From: an uncultured Flavobacteriales bacterium | GTDB taxonomy: Bacteria; Bacteroidota; Bacteroidia; Flavobacteriales_E; Vicingaceae | Assembly (NCBI GenBank): GCA_937925525.1 | Contig: CALALS010000075.1 | Span: 1-9,008 of the forward strand | DNA length: 9,008 nucleotides | Direction of reading: 5' to 3' | Shown here: positions 6,181-9,008 of the stretch, piece after piece | How positions within the stretch are numbered: position 1 is the first letter of the stretch | Layout: each line of letters starts with the position of its first letter | Translations under genes and position numbers: made by a program | Notes under the pieces: generated by a model | The model's database searches: none | What the model was told of the DNA's origin: nothing | The model's input: the letters and a program-made list of their open reading frames with translations, nothing else

Positions 6181-6732
6181 TTACTTAATGTTACTTTTAA
6201 ACTCTTCCATAAACTTTTCTGAAGGAGTGTTTTTATAATGTCCTTCACCGAAATAAACCAAAACAGGCTCAATTTGTTCCGGTGTCATATAGCTGGCAAT
6301 AGCCTGAATAAGATTTAACTCTTCATCTAAATACACAATGGTTGGATAACCTAAACGCCCATCTTGAGCTGCCATATATGCAACCTGATGCGCTGACCTT
6401 CCTCCCGTTGGGTTTGGGTTTATATACATCTTACCATTAAACATGATAGTATCTTTTGTTTCGGCATTTAGCTTAACAGCATAATACTTTTCATTAATAT
6501 ATTTAGAAATATAAGGATGGTCAAAGGTATTCGCATCCATTTTTTTACACCAGCCACACCAGTCGGTATAAACATCAATTAATATTTTTCTGGGTTCTTT
6601 TTTATTCAACTCCTGTGCTTCTTCAAGTGAAAGCCAATTTATTGGATGTTCATTCTTTGCCTTAAAATTAGTATTAGCAAATAGAAAAATTACTCCGGAA
6701 ACAACTAGCAGTATTGGAATTATCTTTTTCAA
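6181..6732 (-). CDS. Exported thioredoxin-like protein (CGWC)
   Basis: A 183-residue protein with an uncleaved or cleavable N-terminal hydrophobic segment (residues 4-20), then a thioredoxin fold with DVYTDWCGWCKKM (53-65; C59 and C62) and the cis-proline loop GYPTIVYLD (128-136). The insert at 91-127, with NPNPTGGRSAHQVAYMA, is longer than in classical thioredoxin and typical of the thioredoxin-7/DUF255-like group. It should act in the periplasm as a disulfide reductant or isomerase; the substrate is unknown. The start is a TTG at 6732: no ATG is available, the signal sequence begins right there, and an in-frame stop (6739-6741) lies six bases upstream. It is the last gene of the peptidase-transporter operon. 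The in-frame stop upstream is the relic transporter stop, so this gene was once directly next to the transporter gene. Confidence 0.87.
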   Translation of the reverse strand: MKKIIPILLVVSGVIFLFANTNFKAKNEHPINWLSLEEAQELNKKEPRKILIDVYTDWCGWCKKMDANTFDHPYISKYINEKYYAVKLNAETKDTIMFNGKMYINPNPTGGRSAHQVAYMAAQDGRLGYPTIVYLDEELNLIQAIASYMTPEQIEPVLVYFGEGHYKNTPSEKFMEEFKSNIK

Positions 6733-6738
6733 TATTAA

Positions 6739-6774
6739 TTATTTAATGCCGTGCATTTTCTTTTGTCTTAAGGG
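6739..6774 (-). pseudogene. Relic of the peptide transporter 3' end
   Basis: Read on the minus strand, twelve codons from 6774 to 6739 spell PLRQKKMHGIK and a TAA stop. The true end of the transporter gene is PLLKKKMHGIK and TAG. Nine of eleven residues agree, and the codons for the shared P, first L and G differ silently. The relic is in a different frame from the lipoprotein gene that now covers it, and its stop is six bases from the TTG start of the thioredoxin-like gene. Confidence 0.75.
6740..6764. repeat. 25-base direct repeat, copy A (thioredoxin side)
   Basis: This segment matches 7299-7323 at 24 of 25 positions in the same orientation; the single mismatch is G at 6748 versus A at 7307. 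It covers the last codons of the lipoprotein gene. The two copies are 559 bases apart and bracket that gene. Confidence 0.93.
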
Positions 6775-7282
6775 TATCTTCAACTTGAGTAGATAGTTGG
6801 TTTAACATTGTTCCAAAAACACCTATGTTATTTATTGGTTTATTATTGATTAAAATAGAATCTGGTATTTCATCAAACCCTATTAATTCGAAATTAAAGA
6901 TAAAATAACATTCACAGGCTTCATATTCATAATAAAACAAAGTATCCTCATCTTTAATTTTAACACCACTCGGTATATCTATTATTCTTAAATCTAAAAC
7001 ACCATTTTCATAGTCAAATCCAGCAACATTCCTATTTAAAGATATAGCACAATTCATCCAATGACCTATTTCTAATTTTAAAATATTTGAATCAAGAGAC
7101 TGGCTTATAAGCTTTCCAGAATCTTGAAAGCATTCTGTCAAACATTCAGTAACATTAAAAACTCTGACTCTCTCGTTTTTATGTTTTTGAACGTATGCAT
7201 CTATTATTTCACTTTCAGGTATAATAATGTTTTCACAAGAAAGCAGTAAAATAAAATTAATATATAACAAATATCTAAACAA
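6743..7282 (-). CDS. Unrecognised lipoprotein, probable insertion between transporter and thioredoxin genes
   Basis: A 179-residue protein that I do not recognise. Residues 1-15 form a short lipoprotein signal with lipobox LLLSC (C16). The mature part is acidic, contains CLTEC (47-51) and ACECYFIFNFEL (122-133), a Cys pair before a likely beta strand, and then alternating polar/hydrophobic strands, so a small beta-rich periplasmic or surface domain is likely. The start must be TTG (7282), because no ATG lies in frame between the transporter stop and the signal sequence. The frame is the same as that of the transporter, separated by its TAG. By hand count the stretch 6841-7140 is about 27% GC, against about 36% in parts of the transporter. 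The last residues, KENARH, come from the duplicated transporter tail read in another frame. A transferred or recently inserted gene is likely; function unknown. Confidence 0.75.
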   Translation of the reverse strand: MFRYLLYINFILLLSCENIIIPESEIIDAYVQKHKNERVRVFNVTECLTECFQDSGKLISQSLDSNILKLEIGHWMNCAISLNRNVAGFDYENGVLDLRIIDIPSGVKIKDEDTLFYYEYEACECYFIFNFELIGFDEIPDSILINNKPINNIGVFGTMLNQLSTQVEDTLKTKENARH

Positions 7283-7297
7283 GGCTAACCTAAACCA

Positions 7298-8920
7298 CTA
7301 TTTAATACCGTGCATTTTCTTTTTAAGTAGTGGATTCAACAATAGCATTACCACTCCTGCACCAATTGGAATTAAGGTAAATATTAAAAAGAAAGTTGCC
7401 ATAGAGTATGACTCAACAATTTTATCAATAAAACTACCTGTAAATCCAGCTAAGAAGTTAGCAAAGAAGGTTGCTAAAAACCATATACCAAACATAAACC
7501 CAACTAAGTTAGCCGGAGAAAGTTTACTCACATAAGAAAGTCCAACCGGTGAAACACATAGTTCTCCTAATGTATGGAACAAGTAAGCTAAAATCAAGAA
7601 AATCATACTAACAGAGGCTACTTTTGCGCCTTGAGGAATTCCTAACGAACCATAAGCTAATATACCAAATCCAAGACCTAATAATACAAGGCCAATTGCA
7701 AATTTAACCGGACCTGATGGGTTTAGTTTGCTTTCCCATATTTTAGAAAACAATGGAGCAAAAGCAATGATGAAAAATGAGTTGAGAATACCAAACCAAG
7801 AAGCCGGAACTTCAGCAGTTTCAGCATTAAACTCACGTTTAATCATCCAAATTACTATACCCCAAATAATAACAAAACTAGAGCCCAGAAAAATATTAGA
7901 TAATGAAAGTTTACTGAATGTTTGTTTAAACAACAATACCAATACCCATGATATAATAAGCATAGGAACTACTGTTAGGATAGTATTGAATACTTTAAAT
8001 ATCATAGCCCCATCTCCTTCAAGTACTCTATCTGTATAATCATTAGCAAAAATGGTCATTGAGCCACCCGCCTGTTCAAATGCCCACCAAAAAAAGATGG
8101 TGAAAAATGACAAGACGCCTATCACAATTAATCTATCTCTTTTAACATGAGGTTCTACTACTTCATCTGTAACTTCTTCTTTCTCCACTTCGCCTTCCAA
8201 TGCAGTTGAGTCTAAAAAGTTTCCATCTTTATCAGCAAGTAGCCCAATTTTTCCGAATATTTTTTGTGCAAAATAAAACTGAAGCATTCCAATAAGCATA
8301 AATACACCTGCTAATCCAAAACCATAACTCCAGCCCACTTTTTCTCCAATATATCCACAAAGCAAAATTCCTAGAAACGCACCGGCATTTATACCCATGT
8401 AAAATATAGTATAACCCGCATCTTTTTCTTTACCCTGATTTTTATACAACTGACCAACCATTGAGGAAATATTTGGCTTAAACAATCCATTACCTAATAT
8501 CAATAATGCTAATCCAATAAAAAAGAAAGGAGAGGCAAATATTTCTAACGCCATTGAAGCGTGCCCCATCGTCATCAATAACGCGCCAATTACTACAGCT
8601 TTTCTGTAACCCAAAAGCTTATCTGCTATTATTCCTCCAAATATTGGAGTAACATAAACTAAACCTGTGTACCAAGCATATAACATCAAAGCATCTGCTC
8701 TTTCCCAGCCCCAACCTTCATCAATTAAAGAAGAAACTAAAAACAGCACCAACAAAGCACGCATACCGTAATAACTGAAACGCTCCCACATTTCAGTAAA
8801 GAATAATACAAACAATCCGGCAGGATGGCCTAAAACTGTTTTTTGATTTAATTCACTTCCTCCAAACTTAAATCCGTTTGATGGTGTGTTAGACTTTAGT
8901 TCATTACTATCAAGAGCCAT
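7298..8920 (-). CDS. Peptide MFS transporter (POT/PTR family, DtpT-like)
   Basis: A proton-coupled importer of di- and tripeptides in the inner membrane. The 540-residue protein has 12 to 14 predicted membrane helices. FTEMWERFSYYG (41-52) carries the ExxER proton-coupling motif (E43, E46, R47). NGLFKPNISSMVG (144-156) and the PTR2 signature FYMGINAGAFLG (173-184) follow. FWWAFEQAGGSMTIFAND lies in the second half, and HTLGELCVSPVGLSYVSKLSP is the usual block near the C-terminal third. The acidic loop at about 225-265 is the link between the two six-helix bundles. The ATG is two bases after the stop of the DPP-IV-like peptidase gene, so peptide release and uptake are coupled. The last codons are repeated at 6739-6774. 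No key residue is missing. The exact substrate range cannot be read from sequence. Confidence 0.95.
   Translation of the reverse strand: MALDSNELKSNTPSNGFKFGGSELNQKTVLGHPAGLFVLFFTEMWERFSYYGMRALLVLFLVSSLIDEGWGWERADALMLYAWYTGLVYVTPIFGGIIADKLLGYRKAVVIGALLMTMGHASMALEIFASPFFFIGLALLILGNGLFKPNISSMVGQLYKNQGKEKDAGYTIFYMGINAGAFLGILLCGYIGEKVGWSYGFGLAGVFMLIGMLQFYFAQKIFGKIGLLADKDGNFLDSTALEGEVEKEEVTDEVVEPHVKRDRLIVIGVLSFFTIFFWWAFEQAGGSMTIFANDYTDRVLEGDGAMIFKVFNTILTVVPMLIISWVLVLLFKQTFSKLSLSNIFLGSSFVIIWGIVIWMIKREFNAETAEVPASWFGILNSFFIIAFAPLFSKIWESKLNPSGPVKFAIGLVLLGLGFGILAYGSLGIPQGAKVASVSMIFLILAYLFHTLGELCVSPVGLSYVSKLSPANLVGFMFGIWFLATFFANFLAGFTGSFIDKIVESYSMATFFLIFTLIPIGAGVVMLLLNPLLKKKMHGIK
7299..7323. repeat. 25-base direct repeat, copy B (transporter side)
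   Basis: Partner of 6740-6764, same orientation, one mismatch. Here the sequence encodes the real C-terminal residues KKMHGIK of the transporter and most of its TAG stop, which begins the gap before the lipoprotein gene. Confidence 0.93.
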
Positions 8921-8922
8921 AA

Positions 8923-9008
8923 TTAAAGGTTTTTATAGATGTATTCTGTCATCATAGTATACAAGTGCATTCTGGTTAATCCACCATATATTCCGTGATT
9001 TTTATTAG
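8923..9008 (-). CDS. S9 family peptidase (DPP-IV-like), last 27 codons
   Basis: Only the C-terminal end is in the window: NKNHGIYGGLTRMHLYTMM and a further TEYIYKNL before TAA. The block N-K-N-H-G-I-Y-G-G-x-T-R-x-H-L-Y is the C-terminus of dipeptidyl-peptidase IV-type serine peptidases, whose catalytic histidine is the His of this NHGI. Such enzymes cut X-Pro or X-Ala dipeptides from peptide N-termini in the periplasm or at the cell surface. The stop is two bases before the ATG of the peptide transporter, so the two are one operon. It is too short for a formal domain match, hence some reserve. Confidence 0.8.
   Translation of the reverse strand, partial: NKNHGIYGGLTRMHLYTMMTEYIYKNL

Noticed and set aside
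6740..7323. The direct repeat as an IS target-site duplication or composite mobile element
   Set aside because: 25 bases is long for an IS target duplication, no transposase or terminal inverted repeats lie between the copies, and one copy is simply the end of a gene. A tail duplication explains it better.
7728..8039. 103-codon open frame on the + strand
   Set aside because: Antisense shadow of the peptide transporter gene; low-complexity Thr/Ile/Asn composition and no start signal.

Overview
The window looks like a chromosomal stretch from a member of Bacteroidota, probably Flavobacteriales. It is AT-rich. Several genes start just downstream of the TAnnTTTG -7 promoter element typical of this phylum, strong Shine-Dalgarno sites are scarce, and the gene families (DUF2452, SiaB/DUF6272-type protein, short Cys-rich NqrM-like protein, DPP-IV/POT peptide uptake pair) fit it. 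No transposase, phage gene, tRNA, rRNA or CRISPR array was seen. Gene coverage is dense and no gap reaches 300 bases.

Layout. On the + strand are the 3' part of a C4 zinc-ribbon coiled-coil protein (1-456), a clear intrinsic terminator (481-508), and a 67-residue membrane protein with four cysteines (522-725) that resembles the NQR maturation factor NqrM. Everything else is on the minus strand, and reads from right to left. The first block is a peptide-use operon: the last 27 codons of a DPP-IV-like S9 peptidase (8923-9008), a POT/PTR peptide transporter (7298-8920), an unrecognised lipoprotein (6743-7282) and an exported thioredoxin-like protein (6181-6732). Next come pyrR and pyrB (6131 to 4652), one base apart. 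Then follow an STAS anti-sigma antagonist (4233-4604), ribonuclease Z (3317-4228) and a double-domain SiaB/anti-sigma-type ATPase-fold protein (2201-3283). Last are a DUF2452 protein (1729-2163) and a lipoprotein ApbE FMN transferase (722-1729), whose stop codon overlaps that of the NqrM-like gene tail to tail.

How the genes work together. The peptidase would release di- and tripeptides outside the inner membrane and the transporter would import them. pyrR and pyrB serve pyrimidine synthesis. The STAS protein and the SiaB-like protein look like two parts of a partner-switching circuit with the tRNA 3' processing enzyme RNase Z between them. ApbE and the NqrM-like protein are both maturation factors of the Na+-pumping NADH:quinone reductase in other bacteria, so their convergent pairing is meaningful.

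The most unusual structure is at 6739-7333. The lipoprotein gene is bracketed by a 25-base near-identical direct repeat. One copy is the true 3' end of the transporter gene. The other copy, beside the thioredoxin gene, still spells the transporter's last residues and a stop in the transporter frame, but is now read in another frame as the end of the lipoprotein. This looks like the scar of a gene insertion that duplicated the transporter tail.
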